From NCBI GenBank assembly GCA_009602725.1, contig WELB01000067.1, positions 41,928 to 60,794 of the forward strand: a stretch of DNA of 18,867 nt, written 5' to 3'. The position numbers were made by a program, and so were the translations under genes. Origin of the DNA: Spirogloea muscicola. Its lineage: Eukaryota; Streptophyta; Zygnematophyceae; Spirogloeales; Spirogloeaceae. The notes under the pieces were generated by a model. The model worked only from the letters and a program-made list of their open reading frames with translations. It was not told the DNA's origin and did no database searches. This document shows, one piece after another, positions 1-8,204 of this stretch (positions are counted from its first letter, which is position 1; every line of letters begins with the position of its first letter).

Positions 1-278
1 GAGACGGCCAAGCGCATGCGATACACTGCCAGCGACCCGGCTGCAGGAAAGTCTACCGGTTCACCATGGAAGCGACGGGCGATTGCGTGGCGGGCGAGCT
101 GGTTAAGTAGCTCAAGCCACCAAGCAGCGCCCAGTGCCCCATGGATGTCAATTGCCAACGGGAAGAACTCGTCTTCCGGTGGATGGTCGGCGTACTTGAT
201 CTCTTTTGCCCGAGCGGCGCAGGCGACCGCATCCTCCCCCTGTTTTACCATTGCATCCTCAGGCCCCTTTGTAGCTGC
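1..278 (-). pseudogene. 3' (C-terminal) fragment of a reverse-transcriptase-type retroelement ORF, cut by the window edge
   Basis: The minus-strand frame is open from 278 to the left edge; the first upstream stop is TGA at 279-281. A run reading DHPPEDEFFPLAIDIHGALG is followed by a helical stretch and then VYRMRLAV. The fragment at 10778-11236 has the same order (DHPLGDHFFPCAMDIYGGYG, later CYRMRLSLSLQR), and the one at 8465-8656 repeats the second motif. From memory of the family, an F-x-P-[LFC]-A-[VIM]-[ED]-x-x-G block followed by a Y/F-R-x-R-L-S-x-x-LQR block is typical of the region downstream of reverse transcriptase in algal and plant retroelement ORFs. No RT catalytic motif is present here, so the RT link is inference. 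It is probably a 5'-truncated dead copy, although the part outside the window is unseen and it could belong to a longer ORF. Confidence 0.5.
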
Positions 279-301
279 TCACCGCTCTTAGGCCCTTCTG
301 A

Positions 302-341
302 ACCTTTGTGAATTCTTTTTGGGCTGGCTTTTCGCAGCCCT
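302..341 (+). repeat. GGGCTGGC hairpin repeat, copy 1
   Basis: TTCTTTTTGGGCTGGCTTTT is followed by CGCAGCCC, an imperfect palindrome whose GGGCTG arm pairs with CAGCCC. It matches the family described at 11743-14468. Confidence 0.6.
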
Positions 342-518
342 TGCCCCCATTGGGAGTGCCACTTCTTCACTGGGTTCCTTCGGAAAGATCACTTCTTCTT
401 CCTCCTTCGGGCCTTGCCCAGCTCATTCCGGGCTCGCCTTCCGCCCCCTCCTGATATGTCCCGCTTCGCTTCATCTGATCCTGTTGATATGGATGTGGAT
501 GAGCTGTTTCTCGTCTTC

Positions 519-556
519 TTGCCTATTCCTTTCTGGGCTGGCTTCTCACACAGCCC
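519..556 (+). repeat. GGGCTGGC hairpin repeat, copy 2
   Basis: CCTATTCCTTTCTGGGCTGG is followed by CTTCTCACACAGCCCC, giving the same stem as other copies. The sequence just upstream (GTTGATATGGA, then GAGCTGTTTC) is also found next to a minus-oriented copy near 13965-13990, so the family has modular flanks. Confidence 0.55.
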
Positions 557-617
557 CCGCTTGGGAGAATGGCGAGGGAATGAAGCCCTCAGCGAAGCTT
601 GGGAGGAGCTCACTTCC

Positions 618-693
618 TCTCTCTCCTCGAGGACGGGGGCCTGCGGAGGGAGGAGGAGAGGAGAGAGAGAGGGGGGGGGGGGGGGGGGGGGGG
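618..693 (+). repeat. Purine tract: GA-rich run ending in 23 consecutive G
   Basis: The + strand becomes GA-rich from about 645 and ends in an uninterrupted run of 23 G at 671-693. Such a run can form G-quadruplex structures and is also prone to length error in assembly. It lies about 220 bp upstream of the oxidase start codon. A regulatory role is possible but only inferred. Confidence 0.8.
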
Positions 694-696
694 ATA

Positions 697-752
697 GAAG
701 GGCTCGCCCATTGAGAATATGGGCTGGAACAGCCAGCCCAAAAAAGAATGAA
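697..752 (-). repeat. GGGCTGGC hairpin repeat, copy 3 (inverted)
   Basis: GGGCTCGCCCATTGAGAATA leads into GGGCTGGAACAGCCAGCCC and then AAAAAAGAATGAACAGAGTA. The block order matches the copies at 13226-13300 and 13497-13587. It faces copies 1 and 2. Confidence 0.65.
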
Positions 753-916
753 CAGAGTACAAGAAGAGGGGGGGGGAAGCCAGGTAGAGGAGGGCGGAAG
801 GCTGGCTGAGTGGGCCCTCCACTTCCTCGCCCACAGCTCAGTGCCCGCAGACTGCTGGCCACAGCTCGACGCCACCTGCGAGGACGGCCCTTGGCCGCCA
901 TCGCCGCAGCGCGGCC

Positions 917-3900
917 ATGGGCCGGCGACCTCCCACGACGGCGGCGGCGGCGATGCTGCTGCCGTTGCTGGCCGCAGCCCTCGTCGCGTGGCGGCCCGCC
1001 GGCGCGCAGGTCAGCTCCGGCGCAGCCTCGGTGCCTCGCTCGCGCTCCTCGGGCTCTCCCGAGCAACCGTGGGTCTGCTGGGCGATGGAGGGGGCTGGCT
1101 GTAGCGGCTGGCGGCTGACTGCCACAAGCCAATGCGGCCACGCCTCACTTCGCCTCTGCCAGTGCCCTGCTGGCTTGGAAATGGGTGCCCAGAGACAGCC
1201 CTGTGACACTCGTCCGGCGCGAGCATGGGCTGCGCTGCAGGTCCTGAGCACAGAGGGCTCGTGGGCAGTGATCGACTCCAACCTGGGATACTCGCCCGTG
1301 CATGTTGTCGTCAACCGCTTCGACGTGCTCGAGTTCATATACTTCCACATTCCGGGTTACCCCAAGTACCCCGGATCCAACAACACGGCTACCAACTCCG
1401 AGTACACTGTCACCGGGTCTGTGTGCTGCCGCAGACCCCACTGTCACTGGCGCTCCTCACACAGCACGGCGCAGGCACAAGCATCTGACAGAGAGTCAGC
1501 GCCGCCACTTCCTGTGCAGGAACAACGGGACAACCACCAAGTTCACGTATTGCAACTCTGACTTTGTTTGCAATGGCGGCACGAAGCTCGAGAATGGCAC
1601 CGTGATGACAGCCGGAGGCAACTTTGCGCCAGGCGCCAATTACGTCCAGGTGCAGCATGCCGCAGCACGGCTCGCTGTTCACTAGCGCTGCTTAGAAGGC
1701 CTGGGCGTGCTGTTGAGCGGCGAGGCTGAGCGAGGCAGACTTCAGGACACCAGCTGCTAGCTTGCTGCCTGTCCGCATGCTTGCCTCCTGATTAGCAGCT
1801 TCCCTTGAGTTCGCTAAGCTGAGCAAGGGCCTTCAGCAAACAACATAAGCTTGCTGACAGCTTGCTGGCGGTGACCTCGGACTGCAGTTCCTCAATCCGA
1901 CATCCCAGCCGTGCACAGCATACCATTGCGGTTGGATGCGCGTTGCGTCGCTTGTTGCAGGCCGGTGGTACCCCTCAGTACAGCGTATTGCTGACGGGCG
2001 AATCGTTGTCGTTGGTGGCAACGACATTGAGAAACTGCCGGGCATGACTGACGAGTCAGGCCGCACAGCCATCCCCAGGTGTGACTCTGCTCGCTCCTCT
2101 CTAAGAGAGCAGACTTCTCCTCCTTCTGCCCTGCTTGCCTCTGTGCTCTCACCTTGCGGGACTGCATGCAATTGCCCGCTACGCAGGCTCGATGCCAATG
2201 ATGTGGCGATTGTGGCAGCAGCAGCGTGCTGCTGGTTGTTGACAATGCTGCCGCTGCTGCTGCAGCTACGAGTACTTCCCTGCTAAATCTGGGGACACCA
2301 GCTACAACCTATCTCTCCTCAACGCCCCCAGCATGGCGTACTATTACGTTAGCTCGTACCCTATTGTCCATCTCATCAGCGTCGGAACCTCCACCAGCAA
2401 GGCAAGCACCTGCACTTGAGATGCAAGCAGTGCCAGCGCTCCCAGATGATGCTTGTATATTGATCCGTGGACAGCTGGATAAGGTGCACATGTAGAAGAT
2501 TGGACCAGCTTTGAGGCTTGCGCAATATTGTGACTGCTGGCAGCTCTTCATCCTCTCGAACACGTCGAGTGTGCTGCTGGACACGGACAACAATTCCTTC
2601 GTCAATCTACCCAACATGCCTTACCCTGGCCACTCGCGGAACTACCCTTTCTCAGCATCCTCTGCAGTCCTCCCTCTCTCGTCCACGGTAAGGTCTTTTC
2701 CACGGTTGTACACAATTGCTGTCCTTCAGCAACTCCCCTGCAGCGCTGCTCCTCTCTCAGGCTCATCAGAAGGTCAAGCTTGCCGCCAATGTCTGATTGT
2801 TACTGTGGAGTTGACGTGCAGAATGGGTGGCTGTCTGAAGTTCTCATATGTGGTGGGACCAGCGACAGCTCCGGTGCGTTGCAAAACCCTGGCAATCCAC
2901 CCAAGAGTGGGCTCGTGCCTGCATCAGATAACTGCGGGAGAATCAGCCCCAGTCTGGGTGTTTCTGCTCAATGGGAGGTGGAGGTCATGCCTACGCCACG
3001 TGTTCTGGGTTCACTCAACATCCTGGCAGACGGCACACTTCTTCTGAGCTGTGGTGCAAAGGCAGGACGGGTACCTACCGGCAGCTCTGCACCCTTTGCC
3101 AGCTACTAAATAGCTCTCCTATCCTCAGCTCTCTACTGATCTGATTGGAGCTACCGAGTGTCTCTGGCTGTCATTCTTTGCCGTGAAAGTTTTCAACGAA
3201 TTGCCCAGCCTTGCAGTAGGCTCAAATCTCTTGACATAACAACTGCAAAATACTGCTGAGAGCCAATGGATGTGTCGAGCTTTTAGCAGGACCCTTAAAA
3301 TTGCTGCTCACAATTCATCTGTCATCTGTGCAGGCACACCTGACACAGAACTGGATGGGTTCGCCTAACTTCTTCCCAGTGCTCTACATGCCAGGCAACA
3401 GTGTTGGCAGCCGAATGCGCGAACTGCAGGCCAATGCCACTAAGGCAAGGGGTTATCACACAGTCGCCACAACATTTGTTGATGGCAGGGTCTTGGTTGC
3501 TGGCAGCAATCCCAACAATGGGAATAACATCACATCTGTGGGGATATATCCAACGGACCTCACCTTGCAGGTATTTGACAGTTCGCCGTCTCAAGCTCCC
3601 TGCTCCATTCGAAGAGGTGGGGAAGACTGCCACAGTACTGACCAAAGGCTCACTGATCTGCAGGCTTTCTCGCCACCCTACCTCACAAGCGGCAAGGTGC
3701 AGCCTATCTTAACGAGTTATCCGAGCTCCTTCACTTATGGGCAGCCTTTCAGCATAAGCGGCCTTGTGGAGATGAAGGCAACCGCCAGCAGTCTCCAGGC
3801 TGCTATCCTGGATCCGGGCCACTCAACTCACTCACTCGTGATGGGGCAGGCATTCATCTGGCTTGACCTCTCTAATGTCATGGTGAGCTTTTCAACCTCG

Positions 3901-4609
3901 TATGTAGCCGGGCTTATTCCGAATGTTGCTGTCGCATGGCTGCAATACAATCTGCGCTAAGCCTCGTTGTTAACATTGTGACTGAAGTCCTGTGGCTTGC
4001 CTCTACCAGCTGAGCCCTGGAAGCCAAGGCATGCAACAGTTCACAGCCACAGTAGCGCCGCCCCCAAGCCAGCTCGTCGCCATCCCAGGGTTCTACATGC
4101 TCTTCGTGCTGGACGCTGGCACGCCCTGCACGCGCTCGCAGTGGGTGCAGCTCCTGCCCTTGCACCAGCCGCCGCCACCGCCACCATCGCCGCCGCCGTC
4201 TCCGCGACCGCCACCATCACCACGACCTCCTCCACAATCCCCACCTCCTTTGCCAGCTTCACCTGCGCCACAAGTGCCACCACCGAGCCCACCGCCTCCA
4301 TTGCCATCTCCGGCCCCTCCATTACCACCATCTCGTAGCCCTCCCCCACCAGTGAAGTCTCCCCCCCCACCAAGTCCGCCACCCACTAGGCCCCCACCAT
4401 CGTCTCCTTCTCCTTCTCCACCTCCGCCGCAGTCGCCACCGCCTAGCTTAATTCCTCCGTCTCTTTCTCCACCACACTCGCCCCCTCCTAGCCCCCCACC
4501 TCCATCCCCTTCTCCGCCTCCGCCGCATCCGCCACCATCTCCTCCTCCACCGTCTCCTCCGCCTCCCTCTCCTCCTCCTCCACGATGTTTCCTTCTCATC
4601 TTCTGCTAG
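917..4609 (+). CDS. Secreted copper-radical oxidase (glyoxal/galactose oxidase family) with Pro-rich wall tail; complete, 10 exons
   Basis: Exons: 917-1009, 1241-1416, 1520-1649, 1888-2078, 2266-2401, 2544-2687, 2822-3070, 3334-3570, 3664-3882, 4010-4609; 724 residues with one open frame. Residues 1-31 are a signal peptide with likely cleavage after AGA. Family active-site positions are all present: Cys107 in SDFVCNGG and Tyr161 in GRWYPS (the Cys-Tyr cofactor pair), Tyr414-His415 in RGYHT, and His508 in GHSTHS. Other family signatures are YEYFP, SEVLICGG, DNCGRIS, a VLVAGSNPN motif and FSPPYLTSG. Residues about 526-578 close the DUF1929-type domain (IPGFYMLFVLD). Residues about 579-716 are almost only Pro and Ser, as in hydroxyproline-rich wall proteins, ending RCFLLIFC. 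Known members oxidise aldehydes or primary alcohols to make H2O2; the substrate here is not predictable. All introns are GT-AG except intron 5. The start is supported by the matching start of the paralogue at 15183. Whether the tail continues through another 3' exon is not certain. Confidence 0.9.
2402..2543 (+). other. Intron 5 of oxidase gene 1 with a GC donor (GC-AG intron)
   Basis: The exon ends ACCAGCAAG and the intron starts GCAAGC. It ends TGGCAG before CTCTTCATCC. The paralogue has GTCAGC at the equivalent point (16810) with the same exon lengths either side, so the boundary is well placed. AG|GCAAG is the usual form of minor GC-AG introns. Splicing is not shown. Confidence 0.75.
4168..4588 (+). 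repeat. Low-complexity CCN/TCN tract encoding the Pro/Ser tail of oxidase 1
   Basis: The DNA is a long run of Pro codons (CCA, CCT, CCG, CCC) broken by Ser codons. It encodes SPPPP-, SPPP- and PSPP-type modules that are usual substrates for prolyl hydroxylation and arabinosylation in green algal wall proteins. Long ORFs in the other frames of this tract are shadows. Confidence 0.85.
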
Positions 4610-5019
4610 CGACCGCTATTATGTTGTGAAGAGATTTTCACAGAAAGCGCAGAGGTGACTGACACCAGCCAGTGCACCCAGGGAAGCAGAGCTGCAACAA
4701 GGACTGCCTTCATTATCAATGCCTGACCTTGAAGATGTCATCGCTTCTCTTGGCTGCGCGTCTGCTGGCACACCGGCCTCCTAATGTCTTTCCTGTCGCC
4801 CCAGTGGGCACACTCATTAGTATGTGGTAGCCATAGGCCTTCATGTACATTAGCATACAGTATTGCGGGTTGTCAACCCAAAATAAAAGTGAAGCTGAGC
4901 TAGCGTCAAAGCTCTTGAATATGACCAGTATATATTGGTTACTATGATCCAACCGCTTAACCCCACTTTGAGATTTCTCCACCGCCTCCCCCTCCTCGAC
5001 TCGACACTCCTGCCCTTGC
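4610..5019. other. 3' flank of oxidase gene 1
   Basis: No gene is supported. This is presumably 3' untranslated sequence of gene 1. A TGTAA motif, the usual green-algal polyadenylation signal, is not seen until about 5099, already inside the opposing ORF, so the 3' end of the transcript is unknown. An 88-codon minus-strand ORF at 4716-4982 has no recognisable features. Confidence 0.4.
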
Positions 5020-5487
5020 TTACTTCGTAGATTGCTCTGCTCTACGTTGCCTTCTTGAGCTGCTTCTGGCCACCCTTCTCTTGACAGACGCCGGGTAGAT
5101 GTAAGTGGAGAGCCTTGTCATTTTCTCGATATGCTTATCAATCAACTCACTAAGGCTTGACATCATTGCATTGCCCAGCTCCTCTGCAATGAGCATGGCA
5201 ATGTAAGCGAGAAGGTCGGAGGGGAGCTCCGTGAGTAACGTGTGCATCTTATCTGCATCCAATCTACTGGGCTGAGTGGACTTGATCTCATTGCATAGGG
5301 AATCTTTGCTGCATTGAGAATTTGATCTTTCTTGTGACAATTGCACTCTTACTAGTTCATCAACCTTGTACATGAACTTGAGGTCAGAATGACCTTGAGT
5401 TGTCGCTGCTGAGCATCCAAGTATTGCTCCGGCAGTTGATCTGCTCTTGGAAGGACCGGTGGTGACACAGCCACACCACTTCAACAT
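5020..5487 (-). CDS. Hypothetical protein, 155 residues, uncertain
   Basis: I do not recognise this ORF. Composition is not low-complexity. Residues about 35-60 (DLKFMYKVDELVRVQLSQER) and 82-120 (LLTELPSDLLAYIAMLIAEE and following) look helical, and the last 25 residues are strongly basic (KRRVARSSSRRQRR). Just upstream in another frame (about 5538-5491) is DEASWTENEVYLLEI, which resembles the start of a Myb/SANT-like DNA-binding helix, preceded by a possible CAG acceptor. If the two belong together they could be a small DNA-binding protein or the accessory protein of a DNA transposon, now frameshifted or spliced. That is inference. It lies tail-to-tail with oxidase gene 1, and base composition is more AT-rich than that gene. 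The ORF could also be chance. Confidence 0.3.
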   Translation of the reverse strand: MLKWCGCVTTGPSKSRSTAGAILGCSAATTQGHSDLKFMYKVDELVRVQLSQERSNSQCSKDSLCNEIKSTQPSRLDADKMHTLLTELPSDLLAYIAMLIAEELGNAMMSSLSELIDKHIEKMTRLSTYIYPASVKRRVARSSSRRQRRAEQSTK

Positions 5488-5881
5488 ATCTCAAGGAGAT
5501 AGACCTCGTTCTCCGTCCACGAAGCCTCGTCGCGCTGAACGTTCAGAAGAGAAACAGCTCCCTCACTCTAAATTTGAGCATTCAACTCAGCAGATCCACG
5601 ATACGATATGCAGATGAGATTATGCTGCAAGTCAGCATTCCCTTGCAAATCAGTGTTCCTCGGTTTTGTCACTCCAGAAATGGTATGCAGATTTACCTAT
5701 GCTATGGACAATCTTATCAGCTGTGTACATGAACACAAGAGCTGACTACACATGTCACTCCAATAGGTACTGTGTTCGTACGACCACTAGGCTTTGGTTT
5801 CAGTTACCATGCAGACATTGCGTACACATACTTCAAGCCTGTTACAATATCCAGGCTGGAGAGGATTAAGGCGCTACTGCA
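5488..5881. other. Intergenic, nothing clear
   Basis: AT-richer sequence. Apart from the SANT-like peptide noted for the neighbouring ORF, I see no gene, repeat or RNA. The 67-codon + ORF at 5666-5869 has no recognisable features. Confidence 0.5.
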
Positions 5882-6059
5882 GCTGTAACGTTCCCTCCGT
5901 TTGGGAGTGCCAATGGTGCCGGTAACCTTACATGATTGTATCGTAGCTACCGTTTGGGAGTCTCAAACAGTGCCGGTAGGTTTGCCACACGGGGTGTAGC
6001 TAGGTGCGGTGCGAGGCGCTGCTTCGCAGCACGCGCCATTCTCTAGGAGTCGTGGCTGG
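5882..6059 (+). repeat. Left terminal inverted repeat
   Basis: It contains in order GTAACGTTCCCTCCGTTTGG, GTGCCGGTAACCTT, CTACCGTTTGGGAGTCTC, GGTGCGAGGCGCTGCTTCGC and TAGGAGTCGTGG. All are found, reverse-complemented and in mirrored order, at 9514-9712. It includes sub-palindromes of the form CCGTTTGGGA-N-TCCCAAACGG, slightly decayed here. Confidence 0.8.
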
Positions 6060-6367
6060 GGCGTACCCGGCTCGCCTCACCGGCCAAATTCAGTGGCCAT
6101 CCTTGGCCTCAACGCCTGGCTCGCGGAGATACTGGCATGGTTCGTGCAGTGTGTCAAAATCCCGTGTGCGTCTTGCTGCCACCTCTCTGCCGGAGATCCT
6201 GCCCAGTGGTGGGAAAGTGTGAAGAAGTCCTCCACCCTGGGGTCTATGAGTGGGACTTCTTCGTCTAGTCATTCATAAGTAAGTATAGCGAGGTGCACGC
6301 CGAGTTGAATGCGCGCGCAACGACTTAAAATTCATTCGGATGCGCAACAACGACTTCGAGGACTACG
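6054..6367 (+). pseudogene. Gag-like retrotransposon fragment, + strand, frameshifted
   Basis: In shifting frames the + strand reads NAWLAEILAWFVQ (from 6111), SAGDPAQWW (WW at about 6206-6211), KKSST, EWDFF and VHAEL. The layout (acidic WL-x-x-I helix, L-x-G-x-A-x-WW, then W-x-x-F) is that of the retrotransposon Gag capsid domain (Pfam Retrotrans_gag). It has several frame breaks and no protease or RT downstream. It begins right where the left terminal repeat ends. It is the diverged mirror copy of 6447-6777. Confidence 0.6.
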
Positions 6368-6777
6368 TTCGCGTTGTCCATCGGCCTGCAATGGAATTTT
6401 GATAGCAGCGCATGGAAATGGCGGACGTAGTCTTTGAAGTCGTTTTGTAGTCCTCGAAGTCGTTGGTGTGCAACCGAAAGACACCTAACTGGTTGCGCTC
6501 ATTGAATTCGGCGTGCACCTTACCGTACATACTCATGAACGACCGCATGAAGAAGTCCCACTCGTTATAGACTCCCGGGGTGGAGGACTTCTTCGCATTA
6601 AACCACCACTTGGCAGAATCTCCAGAAAAGTACGTGGCGTCAAGACCTACACGGGATTGCGCGCCCTGTTACTTTGCACGAAATATGCAAGGATCTCCGC
6701 GAGCCAGGCGTTGAGGCCACCTTTGAGGGTTTGGCCACTGAACTCGACCGGAGAGGCGGGCCAGGTACGCCCCAGCT
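6054..6777. repeat. Large inverted repeat formed by the two gag fragments
   Basis: Arms 6054-6367 and 6447-6777 are reverse complements at an estimated three-quarters identity by eye, with a spacer of about 79 bp. The longest shared blocks are GCCTCAACGCCTGGCTCGCG, GAAGAAGTCCTCCACCC, GAGTGGGACTTCTTC, AGGTGCACGCCGA and AACGACTTCGAGGACTAC. Transcription across it would give a long imperfect hairpin RNA. Confidence 0.8.
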
Positions 6778-7078
6778 GCGAATCACTTACTTGGCCTTCA
6801 GTTTACAGATACGCTCGCCCTTGCACATACGGGCGAGGACTGTCTTTACTTCCTCCAAGAGCGTTTCCGTGAAGGAGGCTACTGCCGGGTCCCCACACGG
6901 GACCATGGCCTCCTGAAGCTCCATAAGACGCGCAAGTGCACCGCACGTCGTCAGAGGTCAGGCCATCCGAGCTTGGCGCCTGGAGTTCCGCCAGATCGCC
7001 AGTGAGCTTCTCGACCTCAGGAGGTTGTCCTGCTAGTGGAAGAGGGCTAGAACAAGTACTCAAGTCCGGCGGCTCCAT
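6376..7078 (-). pseudogene. Gag-like retrotransposon gene remnant, minus strand, frameshifted
   Basis: The likely start is the ATG at 7078 (MEPPDLST), followed by EVEKLTGDLAELQ. After a frame change come ARLMELQEAM and VLARMCKGERICKLKAK, then a stop. Another shift brings NAWLAEILAYFVQ, then DATYFSGDSAKWW, KKSSTPGVYNEWDFFMRSFM, VHAEFNERNQ, and near 6440-6380 DYVRHFHALLSKFHC. This is an N-terminal helical region followed by a Retrotrans_gag-type capsid core, so more complete than the + copy. At least three frame breaks make it dead. It lies downstream of the LTR and primer-binding site at 7657-7863 in the same orientation, which fits the 5' part of one LTR retrotransposon. Protease, RT and integrase are absent because the inverted gag copy follows instead. 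Confidence 0.6.
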
Positions 7079-7656
7079 GCCTTATACACCACACACTGAC
7101 GGATCAAGTCAGAGGCGGCAGACATATCGCGGATCAATACTGGCAAAGTAATAATCAGAGGAATATGTGTGTATTAAGAGATGGGGAGGCCATGTGTGGC
7201 CAAGTACAAAGGTAATCAGAGGACCAACAGCAATTATGACAGCACGTGTGCCATACCTTCAAAGCACGAAGCTGGACAAGCAGCAGGAGGGAGGGCCCAC
7301 GAGTGTAACACCAGCTCCTGGCATACAGCCAGACTTTGCCGCCCAACCGCGACCGCTTCCACCTCCGTGCCATACTGGCCGGCAATCCGCCGGTCACATG
7401 TGCTTTATGCAGGCAAGTACTGACCTGGCAATACAGAGTTGTCGCCGGGAAGAGCCACTCGGCATCTCAAAAGCCCGGTGCGTGGATGTCGAAGGCGAGA
7501 GGGTTGCACATGTGGTGCTTCACCGATGACAGCTCTATGTACAGTCTGGAAAGAATTAAAGTCGAAAGTAGAAGTTCAGTCTAGAACACAGAAGGATCCT
7601 CGCACTATCAGCCGTCAAACACAATATATACGAGACTGGCTAAATACAAGAACCTT
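7079..7656 (-). other. Leader between primer-binding site and gag remnant
   Basis: On the minus strand this is the expected place of the untranslated leader of the LTR element. ORFs of 60-120 codons occur on both strands but none has recognisable features. Confidence 0.35.
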
Positions 7657-7668
7657 CCTCTGATACCA
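7657..7668 (-). other. Primer-binding site, initiator Met tRNA type
   Basis: The minus strand reads TGGTATCAGAGG. The widely used LTR-retrotransposon primer-binding site complementary to initiator tRNA-Met is TGGTATCAGAGC, so 11 of 12 bases fit. It lies 6 bp beyond the inferred LTR end and upstream of the gag remnant, as expected. Confidence 0.55.
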
Positions 7669-7674
7669 ACATAT

Positions 7675-7863
7675 TGTGCCGATCCATATACACACAGCTA
7701 GGGTAAGGACGTGCTGGTTGTGCTTCGGACATGGGGGTATATAGAGACAACCCTCTTATAGGAGAACGCCAGCGCACACACGCGCACACAGCGCAGCGGA
7801 AGTCTACCCTGAGGCACCGCCACAAGGCGGTGAATCTATTGAGGGTCAGTAGCTGTCCCCACA
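7675..7863 (-). repeat. Probable single 5' LTR (~189 bp)
   Basis: On the minus strand the segment starts TGTGGGGACAGC and ends GGCACA, so it has the TG...CA ends of an LTR, and the primer-binding site follows. It holds a TATA-like CTATATAC (about 7737-7744) and a CACCGCC-ACAA-GGCGGTG hairpin (7815-7832). No second copy exists in the window, so the boundaries rest only on the TG/CA ends and the primer-binding site. Confidence 0.45.
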
Positions 7864-7917
7864 TTGGGCGCAGCCAGGATACTCACAGAGAGGCGGCGAG
7901 GCCCGCAGCGACGAGCT

Positions 7918-7996
7918 GCGGCGACGGGCTGAGCAGCAGGCGGCAGCAGCAGGGCTGTGGCGGCGGCTGAAGCAGCAGGCGGCAGCAGGGCTGTGC
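7918..7996 (+). repeat. Short direct repeat, AGCAGCAGGCGGCAGCAG type
   Basis: The string AGCAGCAGGCGGCAGCAG followed by GGCTGTG occurs twice within about 65 bp, at about 7932 and 7971. It is a CAG/CGG-rich local duplication next to the larger tandem array. Confidence 0.6.
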
Positions 7997-8204
7997 CTCT
8001 CCCTGGGCGTCATTGGTCCGACTCATGAGTGTGGCCAAAGCTTACTACTTCTAGCGGTCCATCTGCCACCCCTCCCCAGTAATCGTGACGAGGGTATCCC
8101 CAAGGTCTTCTGCCCCCGACCCGTTGTGGCACCCGGCGACGGCGACGGCGGCGGCTTCAGTCCTCCTCGCCGCCCCCGCCACCGCTGTGCCAGGCCCCGC
8201 GGCT

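Larger units (their letters stand above)
279..916. other. Intergenic 5' flank of oxidase gene 1
   Basis: No gene is supported here. Several overlapping ORFs on both strands are low-complexity readings of the GA/G tract and of the hairpin repeats. The stretch holds three copies of the GGGCTGGC hairpin repeat (about 302-341 and 519-556 in + orientation, 697-752 in - orientation), a purine tract ending in 23 consecutive G, and a GC-rich 5' leader before the ATG at 917. I see no clear TATA box next to the start. Confidence 0.6.

Noticed and set aside
389-1350. Long minus-strand ORFs (up to 250 codons) over the gene 1 leader and first exons
   Set aside because: They overlap the supported oxidase exons and the GA/G tract, are rich in R, A, G, S and P from base composition, and lack any motif.
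4041-4599. Gly-rich minus-strand ORF (168 codons) and an Ala/Thr-rich + ORF over the Pro tract
   Set aside because: They are other-frame readings of the Pro/Ser codon repeat. The Pro frame continues a conserved oxidase domain and matches gene 2.
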